The translations under genes and the position numbers were made by a program. Positions 18,792 through 28,465 of a stretch of 64,000 nt of DNA are shown one piece after another. Source of the DNA: Enterococcus nangangensis. Lineage in GTDB: Bacteria > Bacillota > Bacilli > Lactobacillales > Enterococcaceae. The stretch spans positions 32,443 through 96,442 of the forward strand of contig NZ_BJDR01000005.1 in the NCBI RefSeq assembly GCF_005405245.1, written 5' to 3'. Within the stretch, counting starts at the first letter, position 1. Every line of letters begins with the position of its first letter. The notes below the pieces were generated by a model. That model saw nothing but the letters and a program-made list of their open reading frames with translations. It did no database searches and was not told where the DNA came from.

Positions 18792-20858
18792 TTATTTTTG
18801 CACTTTTTCTTCGTAGTCGCCATTGACACAGACCACTTGTTTGCCGCCTTTAACTTTTTTCTCCACCAGTTCGCCTTGGCAAACGGGACAATTGCGGCCG
18901 GTTGGTTTATCCCAAGAGGTATAATCACAGTCGGGATAGCGGGAGCAACCGTAGAAAATCCGATTTTTCTTGGATTTCCGTTCAATCACTTGCCCTTCGT
19001 GACAATGGGGACAAGTGACGCCGATTTCTTTGACGATGGCTTTCGTGTTGCGACAGTCAGGAAAATTCGAACAAGCGTAAAATTTCCCGAAGCGTCCCAG
19101 TTTAATGACCATTGGCGAGCCACATAGCTCACAGTCAAAGCCCGCGGGCTCATCTTTAATTTGAATTTTTTCAATTTTTTCTTCGGCATCGGTTAATTCT
19201 TTTTCAAAAGGTTGATAGAAGCGGTCGATAACTTTCTTCCATTCCTCTAATCCTTCCTCCACCCGGTCCAAGTCATTTTCCATATCCGCGGTAAACTTAA
19301 TGTCAATGATTTGTGGGAAGAACTCCACAATGAGTTTATTGACGATTTCCCCTAGTTCACTAGGTTCAAAACGTTTATTGGCGAGTTTCACGTAATAGCG
19401 CCGTTGAATGGTATCTAAAGTTGGCGCATAGGTAGAAGGTCGGCCCACCCCGTTTTCTTCTAAGGTTTTAATTAACGTCGCTTCAGAAAAACGCGCGGGT
19501 GGTTGGGTGAAGTGTTGGTTTTGTTCCACGTCAACGGCTTTCACCACTTCACCGACTACTAATTCTGGTAAATTTTTATCTTGGTCTTTGGTAGTTTCGG
19601 GATAAACTTTTAAGTAACCAGGGAATTTAATGACGGAACCGTTAGCGATAAAAGTTACGGTGTTTTGAGCTAACGTTGCTTTCACCGTATCCATCACCGC
19701 TGGCGTCATTTGGCTAGCAACAAAACGATTCCAAATTAAAGTGTAAAGTTTTAACTGATCTTTATCTAAAACTTTACTGAGTTTTTCTGGCGTGTGGAAG
19801 ACACTAGAAGGACGAATCGCTTCGTGGGCGTCTTGGGCGCCTTTTTGATTTTTCACAGCTTGCCGGCGATGAGAAGAAAATTCTTCGCCGTAAGTATCGT
19901 GAATGAAATTGCCCGCTTCGGCTTTAGCCGTATCGGCAATCCGCGTGGAATCGGTCCGCATATAAGTAATTAACCCTACCGTGCCCTCTTTCCCAATATG
20001 AATTCCTTCATAAAGTTGTTGGGCTACCATCATGGTTTTCCGTGTTCTAAAGTTAATGCGGTTCGCTGCTTCTTGTTGCAAGGAGGAAGTGGTAAAAGGG
20101 AGTGGCGCATTTTTTTTCCGCTCTTTTTTCTCGACTTTTGTCACATCGTAATCCGCACTCTTTAATAAGCTCATAACTTTTTTCACGTCTTCAGCGTTAT
20201 TCAGCTTTTCTTTTTTGCCATTAATGCCATAAAAAGCGGCTTTAAATTTCTTCGTTCCTTTTTTGAAATTCCCATCAATCGACCAATACTCTTCAGGAAT
20301 AAAATCGCGAATTTCTTGTTCCCGATCAATAATCAATTTTAAAGCAATCGATTGGACGCGACCAGCGCTCAAGCCTTTTTTTACTTTCTTCCACAGAATC
20401 GGACTAATGGAATAGCCCACAATGCGGTCTAAGACCCGGCGTGCCTGTTGCGCATCCACTAGATCTAAATTAATAGAGCGGGGATTTTTAAAGGCGGCTT
20501 TTACCGCATCTTTAGTGATTTCGTTAAAAACCACCCGATTTTTATCTTGTAAATCTAAACCTAGTAAGTAAGCTAAATGCCAAGCAATGGCTTCCCCTTC
20601 TCTATCCGGGTCACTTGCTAGATAAACTTTTTCGGCCTTTTTAGCCTGTGCTTTTAAATTTTTAATGACATCGCCTTTGCCGCGAATGGAAATGTAATGG
20701 GGTTCAAAGTTATTGTCAAAATCCACCCCCATCTTGCTTTTTGGTAAGTCCCGGACGTGTCCGACTGAGGCCACCACTTTATAATTTCTGCCGAGATATT
20801 TTTCAATGGTTTTTGCTTTGGCAGGGGATTCTACAATTACTAAATATTTAAATGCCAC
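18792..20858 (-). CDS. topA: DNA topoisomerase I
   Basis: Type IA topoisomerase that relaxes negative supercoils. It starts [17 protein letters not shown] at a GTG (20858) with AAAGGAG seven bases upstream; the longer frame has no ribosome site. Toprim acidic residues occur in [13 protein letters not shown], and the catalytic Tyr in [11 protein letters not shown] near residue 300. The C-terminus carries three CXXC zinc ribbons (C-E-L-C, C-P-H-C, C-P-V-C); the third retains only one further Cys, so it may no longer bind zinc. At 688 residues it is of usual length. Confidence 0.97.
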   Translation of the reverse strand: MAFKYLVIVESPAKAKTIEKYLGRNYKVVASVGHVRDLPKSKMGVDFDNNFEPHYISIRGKGDVIKNLKAQAKKAEKVYLASDPDREGEAIAWHLAYLLGLDLQDKNRVVFNEITKDAVKAAFKNPRSINLDLVDAQQARRVLDRIVGYSISPILWKKVKKGLSAGRVQSIALKLIIDREQEIRDFIPEEYWSIDGNFKKGTKKFKAAFYGINGKKEKLNNAEDVKKVMSLLKSADYDVTKVEKKERKKNAPLPFTTSSLQQEAANRINFRTRKTMMVAQQLYEGIHIGKEGTVGLITYMRTDSTRIADTAKAEAGNFIHDTYGEEFSSHRRQAVKNQKGAQDAHEAIRPSSVFHTPEKLSKVLDKDQLKLYTLIWNRFVASQMTPAVMDTVKATLAQNTVTFIANGSVIKFPGYLKVYPETTKDQDKNLPELVVGEVVKAVDVEQNQHFTQPPARFSEATLIKTLEENGVGRPSTYAPTLDTIQRRYYVKLANKRFEPSELGEIVNKLIVEFFPQIIDIKFTADMENDLDRVEEGLEEWKKVIDRFYQPFEKELTDAEEKIEKIQIKDEPAGFDCELCGSPMVIKLGRFGKFYACSNFPDCRNTKAIVKEIGVTCPHCHEGQVIERKSKKNRIFYGCSRYPDCDYTSWDKPTGRNCPVCQGELVEKKVKGGKQVVCVNGDYEEKVQK

Positions 20859-20901
20859 GGCGATTCTCCTTTCCCGTTGACTAACTAACAAATCGGGTAT
20901 A

Positions 20902-20931
20902 ATCATATGCTAGATAGAATTGTTTTGTCAA
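20902..20931 (-). promoter_or_regulatory. topA promoter
   Basis: Minus-strand TTGACA and TATGAT separated by 18 bases, 43 bases before the topA GTG and 18 bases past the dprA stop. It makes topA-trmFO independent of dprA. Confidence 0.7.
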
Positions 20932-20948
20932 GAAAGGATGGCTTTTTC

Positions 20949-21806
20949 TTAAAAAAACTTGAGTTCTCCTTCAATATCTTGGCTATTTTGAACACATTTG
21001 GCGCCTTGTTGAATTAACCAGTGGCAACCAGCAAAATTTCCTTCCATAATATTTCCTGGTAAAGCAAAAACTTCGCGATTATTTTCCAACGCTAATTGCG
21101 CCGTAATTAACGAACCGCTTCGTTCTTTAGCCGCCACCACCAAAGTCCCACAGCTAAGACCGGCGATAATCCGATTGCGCAACGGAAAATGATGGCGCTT
21201 AGGACCCAGTTGGGGTAAATACTCACTTAAAAGTAAACCTTTCTCACCAATTTGTTTTTGCAGCTGCGCGTTTTCAGCCGGATAAAAAATATCTAAGCCG
21301 GTTCCTAAACAAGCGATAGTGGCTCCACCGCCAGTTAAGGCTGTTTCGTGCGCCAAAGCATCAATACCGCGAGCTAGACCCGAGACAATCACCCACTCTT
21401 TAACTAAAGGGCCAATTAAACGTCGCAAAATGGCACGACTGTTGGCAACAGGACTACGCGTACCCACCACACTCAACGCTTTTTCTTGCAACAAAGACAA
21501 GTTCCCTTGGTAAAACAATAGGCAAGGAAAACGATAACTTTCTATTAAATAGGGCGAGTACGCTTCATCAAGAAACGTCACATGGGGTAATTCTTGCAAA
21601 TATTTAATTTTTTCTGGCGTCTGCAAAAGTGCGCTATAGGCGGTGATAAATTTTTCCTGGCGCTTAACTGGTAAGAGTTGTGCTAACTCATAAGGCGTAA
21701 TATCTGCGGCTTCGGCGTCAGTGAGTTGCTGTAACAAAGCGGCCATAGTGATGTTGCCGACACCTGGTGTGAGATACAATTGATAAAGTAATGTTTTACG
21801 ACTCAT
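20949..21806 (-). CDS. dprA: DNA processing protein DprA
   Basis: Binds incoming single-stranded DNA and loads RecA during natural transformation. The 285-residue protein has an N-terminal helical domain and a Rossmann-like core with V-V-G-T-R-S-P near residue 115, V-S-G-L-A-R-G-I-D-A-L-A-H near residue 141, and L-R-N-R-I-I-A-G-L-S near residue 209. The C-terminal winged helix of longer homologues is absent. Its ribosome site, AAAGGAGG, is buried in the 3' arm of a terminator-like hairpin just upstream, so expression may be restricted. Last gene of the rbgA-rnhB-dprA group. Confidence 0.94.
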   Translation of the reverse strand: MSRKTLLYQLYLTPGVGNITMAALLQQLTDAEAADITPYELAQLLPVKRQEKFITAYSALLQTPEKIKYLQELPHVTFLDEAYSPYLIESYRFPCLLFYQGNLSLLQEKALSVVGTRSPVANSRAILRRLIGPLVKEWVIVSGLARGIDALAHETALTGGGATIACLGTGLDIFYPAENAQLQKQIGEKGLLLSEYLPQLGPKRHHFPLRNRIIAGLSCGTLVVAAKERSGSLITAQLALENNREVFALPGNIMEGNFAGCHWLIQQGAKCVQNSQDIEGELKFF

Positions 21807-21843
21807 AAAAAAACCTCCTTTAGCAAAAAGTACGCAAAGGAGG
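21807..21843 (-). promoter_or_regulatory. Terminator-like hairpin that contains the dprA ribosome site
   Basis: On the minus strand CCTCCTTT pairs with AAAGGAGG across 14 bases, with a possible GC/GC extension, then seven Us run directly into the dprA ATG at 21806. The 3' arm is the dprA Shine-Dalgarno. The element has both the shape of an intrinsic terminator after rnhB and the shape of a translational lock on dprA. Confidence 0.75.
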
Positions 21844-21853
21844 ACAAAATTTT

Positions 21854-22615
21854 TTATAAATATTCTTTCACTGGCGCAAAAGTTTTCCGGTGAATCGGGG
21901 TAATTCCTTCAGCAGCGAGTCCGGCTAAATGTTCAGCCGTCCCGTAACCAGCGTTGTGGGCAAAACCATAGCCGGGATAAAGCTTGTCGTAGTCGGCCAT
22001 TAAATGATCCCGGGTAACTTTAGCGATAATCGAGGCAGCGGCAATGGAAACCGAGCGCGCGTCCCCTTTAATCAAACTCGTTTGCGGCAGGGGTAAATCT
22101 AACTTCATGGCATCTAACAATAAATAATCAGCCGGAATTGCTAATTTTTCCACCGCTTCCATCATGGCCAGTTTCGTAGCTTGGTAAATATTAACGCGAT
22201 CAATAACGTCTTGATCTTGAATGCCGATGCCAATCGCCAGGGCTTCTGCTTGAATTTTGGTAAAGAGCTCTTCTCTTTTCTTTAAGGAAAGCTGTTTAGA
22301 GTCGTTGACTTCTAACAAGTCACAATCCACTGGTAAAATCACCGCCGCTGCCACCACGGGACCCGCTAAAGGGCCACGCCCCACTTCATCAATACCGGCG
22401 ATAGCTTGATACCCATGTTGCCGTAAATCCCGCTCAAAGGAAAGCCGAGCAAGAAAAGCTGCTTTTTTTGCCGCCAATTTTTCTTGTTGCTTCGTAAAAC
22501 TTTTCAGGGCTTGTTGCACACCTTTGCGTTCGTCTTGTGCTAGTTGTGCTAAGGTTTCTGGCGAGACAGTAGGCGCTTGTAAAAGTTGTTTGACCTGGGT
22601 AATCGTTAAACTCAT
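21854..22615 (-). CDS. rnhB: Ribonuclease HII
   Basis: Removes ribonucleotides and RNA primers from DNA. The 253-residue protein has the type II catalytic motif [12 protein letters not shown] near residue 76, with the further acidic residue in L-L-D-A-M-K-L. The [17 protein letters not shown] block is typical of HII. About 70 residues of helical N-terminal extension are normal in Gram-positive HII. The ATG overlaps the rbgA stop by four bases (ATGA), so it is translationally coupled to the ribosome-assembly GTPase. Confidence 0.96.
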   Translation of the reverse strand: MSLTITQVKQLLQAPTVSPETLAQLAQDERKGVQQALKSFTKQQEKLAAKKAAFLARLSFERDLRQHGYQAIAGIDEVGRGPLAGPVVAAAVILPVDCDLLEVNDSKQLSLKKREELFTKIQAEALAIGIGIQDQDVIDRVNIYQATKLAMMEAVEKLAIPADYLLLDAMKLDLPLPQTSLIKGDARSVSIAAASIIAKVTRDHLMADYDKLYPGYGFAHNAGYGTAEHLAGLAAEGITPIHRKTFAPVKEYL

Positions 22616-23454
22616 ACTAGATCCTCCACGTGATCAAAAGTCAAGGCACCTAATTTTCCGTTACGCAATTCATTTAACAATAGCTCAGCGCCTCGTAAAT
22701 AATCGTCTTTAAAACCTCTTTTAGCGGTAATGAATAGTAATTGTTCTACGCTAGGTAACTGTAACTCTGTTGCCGTAAAACCGTAACGTTCCACTAGCGC
22801 TTGCGGGTAAAAAGCCGTCAAAAATTCTAAAGTATAAAGCGCTAAGTCATCTAAGTGTAGCAATTGATCTTTAATCGCCCCGGTGACTGCTAATTTTTTT
22901 GCGACTTCCGCATCTTCAAATTTCGGCCACAAAATTCCTGGAGTGTCCAGAAGTTCTAGTTGATTGCCAACTTTTAACCATTGTTGGCCTTTCGTGACTC
23001 CTGGTTTATTGCCAGTTTGGGCAATTTTTTTTCCCACTAAACGATTTAATAAAGTGGATTTCCCGACATTAGGAATACCAATCACCATGGCACGAATGGC
23101 CCGTGGTTTAATCCCGCGTTTGGCGTCACGTTCACGCTTAGCCTTTAAGGCGTCTTCGGCAGCGGCTAAGATTTTTTTCTTAGCGCTATCGGTTTTGGCG
23201 TTTAGAGCTACAGCCGTAATGCCTTGAGCTTGATAATAATTCAACCACTTTTGCGTCTCTTTGCTATCGGCTAAATCCGCCTTATTTAAAATCATCACTT
23301 GGGGTTTATTTTGAATAATTTGTTTAAGTAAAGGATTGCGGGAAGAAAAGGGTAACCGCGCATCGACTAGTTCAAAAACAATATCAATAAATTTCAATTT
23401 TTCGCTGACTTCGCGTTTGGCCTTATTCATGTGGCCTGGGAACCATTGGATCAA
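22612..23454 (-). CDS. rbgA: Ribosome biogenesis GTPase RbgA (YlqF)
   Basis: Circularly permuted GTPase needed for late assembly of the 50S subunit. It begins [12 protein letters not shown] chose the TTG at 23454, because AAGGAAGTG is correctly spaced from it, while a GTG nine bases upstream lies within that site. G motifs appear in permuted order: N-K-A-D (G4) near residue 57, [10 protein letters not shown] (G1) near residue 125 and D-T-P-G (G3) near residue 170. About 280 residues, usual length. First gene of the rbgA-rnhB-dprA operon. Confidence 0.95.
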   Translation of the reverse strand: MIQWFPGHMNKAKREVSEKLKFIDIVFELVDARLPFSSRNPLLKQIIQNKPQVMILNKADLADSKETQKWLNYYQAQGITAVALNAKTDSAKKKILAAAEDALKAKRERDAKRGIKPRAIRAMVIGIPNVGKSTLLNRLVGKKIAQTGNKPGVTKGQQWLKVGNQLELLDTPGILWPKFEDAEVAKKLAVTGAIKDQLLHLDDLALYTLEFLTAFYPQALVERYGFTATELQLPSVEQLLFITAKRGFKDDYLRGAELLLNELRNGKLGALTFDHVEDLV

Positions 23455-23521
23455 AAAAATCACTTCCTTTTCAGATTTCCTTAGTATTGTAGCACATTTT
23501 CGTTAAAGACGTTGGAGAACT

Positions 23522-23552
23522 AAAAAACTCTCCCCAAAATATTGAGAAGAGT
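23522..23552 (-). terminator. Intrinsic terminator after the LCP gene
   Basis: On the minus strand ACTCTTCTC pairs with GGGGAGAGT (two wobble pairs) around AATATTTT, followed by six Us. Confidence 0.8.
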
Positions 23553-23572
23553 CGCGTTTGTCTTAATTCGTA

Positions 23573-24787
23573 TTAGTAAGCAAAGTCGTCAGGATAGGAA
23601 GTATTTGCTTCAAGCTTCTCTGTCCAAATTCTCTTTTGTGGTTTAAGGATTGGACCATCCCAGTAAAGATAAGGATCAATGTCCTCTCTTTGGCCTGCAT
23701 CCATAATAATGTGCATATCATCAAAAAACATGGAGCCATCATCCAAGCGGCTTAAGTTAGGCAAAGTAGTAGTGGTGGGCAACTCCAGTTGCTCTTTCAA
23801 TGCGTTTTGAATATCTAACAACGCATTAATCCCTGGAATTTGATAATAGGTTTCGTTACGCCAGTAATATTGACCTTGTAATTGATACGTTTTGTAATTA
23901 TCCATTACAGAAGAATATCCTTCAGCAATATTCAGCATATCATCCCAAGTCAAATCTGTTGTAACATTTTTTTCAATCGCTTTAAAAATCTTTTCGTAAT
24001 TACTAATCGTGCCTAAGCTTAAAACTTTATTAACAATTAATTGAATAACTTCACGTTGACGTCTTTGCCGGCCTACATCCCCCTCAGGATCACCCATCCC
24101 AGTTTCGGAGTCGTAATCACGGTAACGAGCATATGCTAGTCCCTGTTTGCCATCAAGATGTTGCTTCCCAGGATAAAGTTCTACCCCATCTAGTTCAAAA
24201 TGATACTTATTATCTACGTCAATACCACCAACCGCATCAATTAAATCCTCTAAGCCTTGCATATTAATGGAAATATAATGATCTGCGGGAACGTCTAGCA
24301 ATTCTTCAATCGTTTCAATCGCCATGGTAGCCCCGGCATCTTTACCTCCAGCAGCGGCGCCAAAAGCATAAGCTGCATTCAATTTCGAGTAATACGCAGA
24401 GCCATCATCATGGGTTTTACCAACAATTTTAATATCTAAGTCGCGGTCCAGACTAACCATTGTCGTTTGTTTCTTCTGGGGGTTAATAGTGACATACATC
24501 ATGGAATCACTACGCCCTTGATAGCTAGAGGACATTCGATTTTCTTCAGGATCATCTTCCCGTCCTTGCCCCACCATCGTTCCTTCATCAATTCCTAAAA
24601 GAACAAAAGAAATAGGATCGCTAGCGGCAGTACTCACCTTACGTGTCTCGCGATTGAGATTTGTGGAGATGTTATCGACAGTGTCTTTGGCGTCATCAGC
24701 AACTTTTAATGCGTAGACACACACTACTCCCACGGCAATAGCAATCACGGCTAAAATACCGATAATAAATTTTTGGAATGTTTTCAT
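23573..24787 (-). CDS. LytR-CpsA-Psr family cell-wall glycopolymer ligase
   Basis: Membrane-anchored enzyme of the LCP family, which attaches teichoic acids or capsular glycopolymers to peptidoglycan outside the cell. The 404-residue protein has one N-terminal transmembrane segment (residues 8-28) and an extracellular LCP domain from about residue 55. Family motifs are S-L-D-R-D-L, the D-A-V-G-G-I-D-V block, and the Arg-rich G-D-V-G-R-Q-R-R-Q-R-E-V, which binds the lipid pyrophosphate. An extension of about 110 residues after the domain is acidic. The gene stands alone, with its own terminator. Which of several enterococcal LCP paralogues it is cannot be told. Confidence 0.92.
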   Translation of the reverse strand: MKTFQKFIIGILAVIAIAVGVVCVYALKVADDAKDTVDNISTNLNRETRKVSTAASDPISFVLLGIDEGTMVGQGREDDPEENRMSSSYQGRSDSMMYVTINPQKKQTTMVSLDRDLDIKIVGKTHDDGSAYYSKLNAAYAFGAAAGGKDAGATMAIETIEELLDVPADHYISINMQGLEDLIDAVGGIDVDNKYHFELDGVELYPGKQHLDGKQGLAYARYRDYDSETGMGDPEGDVGRQRRQREVIQLIVNKVLSLGTISNYEKIFKAIEKNVTTDLTWDDMLNIAEGYSSVMDNYKTYQLQGQYYWRNETYYQIPGINALLDIQNALKEQLELPTTTTLPNLSRLDDGSMFFDDMHIIMDAGQREDIDPYLYWDGPILKPQKRIWTEKLEANTSYPDDFAY

Positions 24788-25152
24788 GCATTTCCCACCT
24801 AATTGTCAAAATATTTGTCAGTTAACTTATTGAAAAGTTTAGCGGACTTTTATAAATAAGCAATCACTGGCGCCTACCTTAAAACTTTTTTAAAAAGATT
24901 ATCCGTCTTTTTCATAGTCACATGGCGACAGTCTTCAATTATTTTTACTCTAGTTCACTGGAAAAAGCAACAAATTTAAGGAAGAGAGCGTATTTTTTAC
25001 ACGTTTGTAACAGAATTGTGAAAAAACTTTAGAATTTCTTTTGAAACTTTTTTTACTGTTGAAAATATTTTTTTCATAAAAGGTCCTTTTCCTTGATTGA
25101 CAATTGGCGTTTCCCCGTGTAGCGTGAGGTTGACAGATTGGAGTCGATAAAG
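24788..25152. other. AT-rich divergent intergenic region
   Basis: 365 bases between the divergent LCP and kinase genes. The LCP ribosome site (AGGTGGG) is at its left end and the kinase promoter at its right end. I see no convincing LCP promoter, RNA gene or repeat in the middle. Confidence 0.6.
25097..25125 (+). promoter_or_regulatory. Probable promoter of the P-loop kinase gene
   Basis: TTGACA and TAGCGT with a 17-base spacer, 28 bases before the ATG. The -35 is perfect and the -10 poor. Confidence 0.5.
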
Positions 25153-25650
25153 ATGGAAACACAACTAATACTTTTACGTGGCAACTCCGGTAGTGGGAAA
25201 ACGACGATTGCCCAATTGTTACGAGCTAAGCTTCCGGCTGAAAGCACGCTACTTTTGTCGCAAGACACGTTACGTCGCGAAATGTTGGAAGTTAAAGATT
25301 ACGTAGACAATCCCACCAGTGCGTTGCTGTGGGATTTATTATGCTTTGGCGATGGCCGCTTTTCCACCATTATTGTGGAAGGGATCTTTAAAAAAGAAGT
25401 TTACGAAAAAATTCTAGCACAAATTGCCCAACACTTTGCCGGGCGTTATCACGCCTATTACTTTCAATTGACTTTAGCTGAAACCTTTCAACGCCACCAA
25501 ACGCGCAGTCAAAAATCAGAATTTGGCCTTGAAGAGTTAACCCGTTGGTATCAAGCTGAAGATACCTTAGATTTTTTAGCCGAAACCCTCCTTCTACCCC
25601 AACAAACACCACAAGCTATTGTGGCGCAGATTCTAGCGGACTTAAATTAA
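25153..25650 (+). CDS. Small P-loop kinase / zeta-toxin-like ATPase
   Basis: A 165-residue soluble nucleotide-binding protein. Walker A is L-R-G-N-S-G-S-G-K-T-T near residue 8, followed by S-Q-D-T-L-R-R-E-M-L, a pattern shared with zeta toxins and small-molecule kinases, where the Asp and Arg contact substrate. Walker B-like I-I-V-E-G-I-F follows near residue 75. No antitoxin gene lies beside it, and chromosomal homologues are usually annotated only as AAA-family ATPases, so a toxin role is not supported. ATG 25153 is nine bases after GGAG. Transcribed opposite to its neighbours. Confidence 0.75.
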   Translation: METQLILLRGNSGSGKTTIAQLLRAKLPAESTLLLSQDTLRREMLEVKDYVDNPTSALLWDLLCFGDGRFSTIIVEGIFKKEVYEKILAQIAQHFAGRYHAYYFQLTLAETFQRHQTRSQKSEFGLEELTRWYQAEDTLDFLAETLLLPQQTPQAIVAQILADLN

Positions 25651-27254
25651 AAATAATCCAGCTCCAATTTTGTCGTGGAACACACGAAAAGTTGTAGCTG
25701 GTTTGTTTTTATGTGGATTGCACAGTTAATCAAATTTGTAGTAAACCCTATGGTATAGCCATGAGAACGATAGAGTATGTTTCCACTCTTGAGATAGTCA
25801 AGGATCGACTTATAGATGCGATAAATAATGAAGATGGAACTATTACAAAAATTTATAAAGTTATTTACTCTATTGATGGGCCTAAAGGATAGTATGATAG
25901 ACGAATCTAACCTATAAAAAGTTAGATTCGTCTTTTTTTCCATATCAGAACATAACTTTATCAGAAAGAGTCCAACACAGTAACTTAAGATCAACGCTAA
26001 CCCGCCCACGCTACTAAAAAAAGATAGCTCATGATTAGTTAACGTGCCAAAAAGATCAAGTTTAAAATCAGCTGTACCGTGGAGTTTAGTAAATGTTTCC
26101 ACCTTTTCCCCTAACAGGGGAACGTTGGACTGATTGGTGTAGAAGTTTTCCACAAAAAGATAGGTGCTAGGCAGAAATTTGGCGATACTAGGATGCTCAA
26201 AAATTAGCTGAGATTGACTAAAAAATAAAACGAAGAGCGTAAAAAATAAAGAAAACAATAGACTTTTAGTTAACCGTACAACAATTTCCCCTAAACTGAT
26301 AAACAAAATTAAAAACAAGCACAGCCATAAAACATAATTTAGAACTAAACCTTGTGCATGATAAAGGCCAAGCGTATGCAAAGGAAAAGATTTTAAAGGA
26401 TAATCCCATCGTCCCAGTCCATTGCGCCACCAATAGGCTAGAAAAATGATAAGCATAGGAAGTATACAGATTGTTAAACTCCCTGAGAATAAGCCTGTAT
26501 ATTTTTGTAAAACCAAAACTGGCTTATTGGTTGGAAGCAAATTTTGTAAATCATCTGTTTTTTTCTTTTTGCCAAGAATGAGTTGGTAACTGATAAATAA
26601 TCCGGCGAATGGTAACAACAACAATAAAGTCAATTGATTGTCAATCATGCGTAATAGTTGATTCACCGCTGGCGGATACAAATTGTTAATAAAAATTTCA
26701 GGAATTTTATTCTCTGCCAAATATCGGTAGTAGCTGCCAATATTTTTTTTCTGATCTAAGCTGTTGCCGATTGGCCTTTCTGTTCCTGTTCCACTGGCTA
26801 ACTGTAATTGAAGAACATCAGCATACGCCTTACTAATCGCCACTGAATCATTATTTGTATAAGCTGTTTGCAATTGTTGGATGATTGGCTTCTTTTTTAG
26901 AAGATAAGCATAACTATCTTGCAAATTTAAAAGAAATTTTTGATTAGATACTAGTAATTTATTTTCTACTTCGATTTTTGGATTTAATTGGGTGATTTCT
27001 TCTTCAGTTTTAGCGATATTAGCTGGTGTGGATTTTAAACTTGAGAAACAGTTTTGAGCTTCTATATACATGTGATACATAAACGCCGGAATAGAGGTAT
27101 ATTGGTATTCCGTCGTGCCAGTTGCGTTAATCGGTCGATTTGGTGCAATACCTGTCCATGATAGTTTCAATAGTATCCCGGTCAAAAGCACGACCATCAA
27201 CCAGAGAATTTTGGATTTAAAAACTTGTTTCAACTCAAACTGGAAACTCTTCAT
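25647..27254 (-). CDS. ABC transporter permease with a suspicious C-terminal extension
   Basis: Second permease of a three-gene ABC exporter. The start ATG 27254 (M-K-S-F-Q-F-E-L-K-Q) has GGGAGG upstream. There is one membrane segment at residues 12-30, an extracytoplasmic helical loop of about 170 residues, then about five more segments ending in L-I-L-S-Y-C-V-G-L-F-L-I-K. The N-terminus resembles that of the neighbouring permease, so they are paralogues. After D-M-E-K-K the frame continues about 95 residues through two plus-strand terminators to overlap the kinase gene; that extension looks like chance read-through after loss of the original end. Substrate unknown. Confidence 0.6.
   Translation of the reverse strand: MKSFQFELKQVFKSKILWLMVVLLTGILLKLSWTGIAPNRPINATGTTEYQYTSIPAFMYHMYIEAQNCFSSLKSTPANIAKTEEEITQLNPKIEVENKLLVSNQKFLLNLQDSYAYLLKKKPIIQQLQTAYTNNDSVAISKAYADVLQLQLASGTGTERPIGNSLDQKKNIGSYYRYLAENKIPEIFINNLYPPAVNQLLRMIDNQLTLLLLLPFAGLFISYQLILGKKKKTDDLQNLLPTNKPVLVLQKYTGLFSGSLTICILPMLIIFLAYWWRNGLGRWDYPLKSFPLHTLGLYHAQGLVLNYVLWLCLFLILFISLGEIVVRLTKSLLFSLFFTLFVLFFSQSQLIFEHPSIAKFLPSTYLFVENFYTNQSNVPLLGEKVETFTKLHGTADFKLDLFGTLTNHELSFFSSVGGLALILSYCVGLFLIKLCSDMEKKTNLTFYRLDSSIILSFRPINRVNNFINFCNSSIFIIYRIYKSILDYLKSGNILYRSHGYTIGFTTNLINCAIHIKTNQLQLFVCSTTKLELDYF
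25658..25710 (+). terminator. Intrinsic terminator after the kinase gene
   Basis: Outer arms CCAGCT/AGCTGG and an inner TTTTGTCGTG/CACGAAAA stem make a long hairpin followed by TTTGTTTTT on the plus strand. Confidence 0.75.
25761..25892 (+). CDS. Unrecognised small protein (43 residues), gene remnant or small ORF
   Basis: A plus-strand ATG frame of 43 codons, rich in Ile, Asp and Lys, starting M-R-T-I-E-Y-V-S-T-L-E-I-V-K and ending Y-S-I-D-G-P-K-G. Its amino acid make-up is that of a folded protein rather than of an antisense shadow. A perfect terminator begins 11 bases after its stop. The frame is open upstream to 25698 without a clear ribosome site, so this may be the C-terminal end of a lost larger gene. 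I do not recognise the family. It lies antisense to the run-on C-terminus of the permease frame. Confidence 0.4.
   Translation: MRTIEYVSTLEIVKDRLIDAINNEDGTITKIYKVIYSIDGPKG
25903..25942 (+). terminator. Strong plus-strand terminator inside the permease frame
   Basis: Perfect 12-base arms GACGAATCTAAC and GTTAGATTCGTC around nine bases, followed by seven Ts on the plus strand. There is no U run on the minus strand. It indicates that a plus-strand transcript ends here. Confidence 0.88.
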
Positions 27255-27328
27255 TCGTGCTCCTCCCTCGTAAAAATTTGTGGCACACTTCTTAGCCAAA
27301 ATTTTTCCTAAGAAGTATTGAATGAAAT

Positions 27329-28465
27329 TTAAATGCGTTGTCGTTTGTGAGCAATGAAGATGCTAGCTGCACACAATAGGACGCCCCAAAGTCCTAAGAC
27401 ATAGATACCGCGTGTCACGGAAATATCCACCACGCGACCGGTTTGCGGTAAAATAATATCTAAAAAATTGAAATAACTGGTGGGGATAAACGTCATGACC
27501 GTCGTGCTAGCGTTACTAGTAGCCCCTAGCATCACCATACAAACTAAAATGATTAAACTCACCAAAATATTTGTGGTAAACAATTGGACGACACAGCTGA
27601 CACCAATTAAAAAAATCAAAATTCCTAAAATAAGTAGTCCGTATTTTAAAAGAAAGCTCCCAATCGTCATCACTGCGGCACTCTGTCCGTCTAGCGTATA
27701 AGTCAAAGGATATTGGCTAGAACCAACACCAGAAGTCACCGTAGAAAATAAAAAACTTAAGCCGAAACTTAGCGCCAGACTCACGACCGTCACGAGTAAA
27801 AAGACAATTTGCTTATTGAACATCACCAGACCTTTACTGGTGGGAAAAAGGTTCACCATGTCTATGGCCCCTTTGCGCTTGTCATCAATCAAGTAGTAGC
27901 CCACATTTAACCCTAAGACCATCAGGACCCACAGCACTGGCGTGTAATCTTCTAAGGTAATGACCGCTTGGTTAAAGGCCGGGATGGTGCTATTTTTTTC
28001 GTAAACCGACTCAATATTTTCCGCTAAAAGATATTCCTTTTCAGCAATCGCTTTTTTAAATTGTAGTTGTTCGTAGCCCACCACGCGGCGCCCGTTGACT
28101 AATTCTTGTAAAAAGAATTGATCAAAAGCTAAAGTAGCTTTGGTAAAGGCTACTTTTTCTTCGGGATGAAAATAGTAAATCGAACTGATGGGTTGCACAA
28201 GCTCTTGTTCATGCTTTAGATCTTCAACACTGGGATTAACCGGTGACGTTGCCGGCTTTGCCAATTCCCAACTCTGGAGTTGTTTACCGGCGATGCCATT
28301 CAAATCTAAATAAACCTGCGCCGCTCCTGCTTTATCCTTTTCTGGCTTGCGCAAGCTTGTTTGAATACTGGGCCAGATAAACATTAATAAAAAAATACTG
28401 AAGAATAAAAGATAGGTCTTTGATTTTAGAAAAGTGCGCACTTCAAATTTAAAGTTCTGTTTCAA
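27329..28465 (-). CDS. ABC transporter permease
   Basis: First permease of the exporter, about 378 residues. The N-terminus (K-Q-N-F-K-F-E-V-R-T-F-L-K-S-K) precedes a membrane segment, then a helical loop of about 140 residues, then five segments grouped from about residue 180 to the end, the ABC-2-type arrangement. I prefer the TTG at 28465 since GAGAGG is nine bases upstream; an ATG at 28474 abuts that site. It overlaps the end of the ATPase gene. With that gene frameshifted the transporter is probably not functional. Confidence 0.7.
   Translation of the reverse strand: MKQNFKFEVRTFLKSKTYLLFFSIFLLMFIWPSIQTSLRKPEKDKAGAAQVYLDLNGIAGKQLQSWELAKPATSPVNPSVEDLKHEQELVQPISSIYYFHPEEKVAFTKATLAFDQFFLQELVNGRRVVGYEQLQFKKAIAEKEYLLAENIESVYEKNSTIPAFNQAVITLEDYTPVLWVLMVLGLNVGYYLIDDKRKGAIDMVNLFPTSKGLVMFNKQIVFLLVTVVSLALSFGLSFLFSTVTSGVGSSQYPLTYTLDGQSAAVMTIGSFLLKYGLLILGILIFLIGVSCVVQLFTTNILVSLIILVCMVMLGATSNASTTVMTFIPTSYFNFLDIILPQTGRVVDISVTRGIYVLGLWGVLLCAASIFIAHKRQRI

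Noticed and set aside
18798..19127. Long plus-strand frames antisense to topA, trmFO, parE and other minus genes
   Set aside because: They are mirror frames of well-conserved genes, with no ribosome sites, promoters or terminators of their own.
25153..25650. Zeta-toxin interpretation of the small kinase
   Set aside because: Only the P-loop and the Asp-Arg pattern are shared; there is no antitoxin partner, so only a general kinase call is made.
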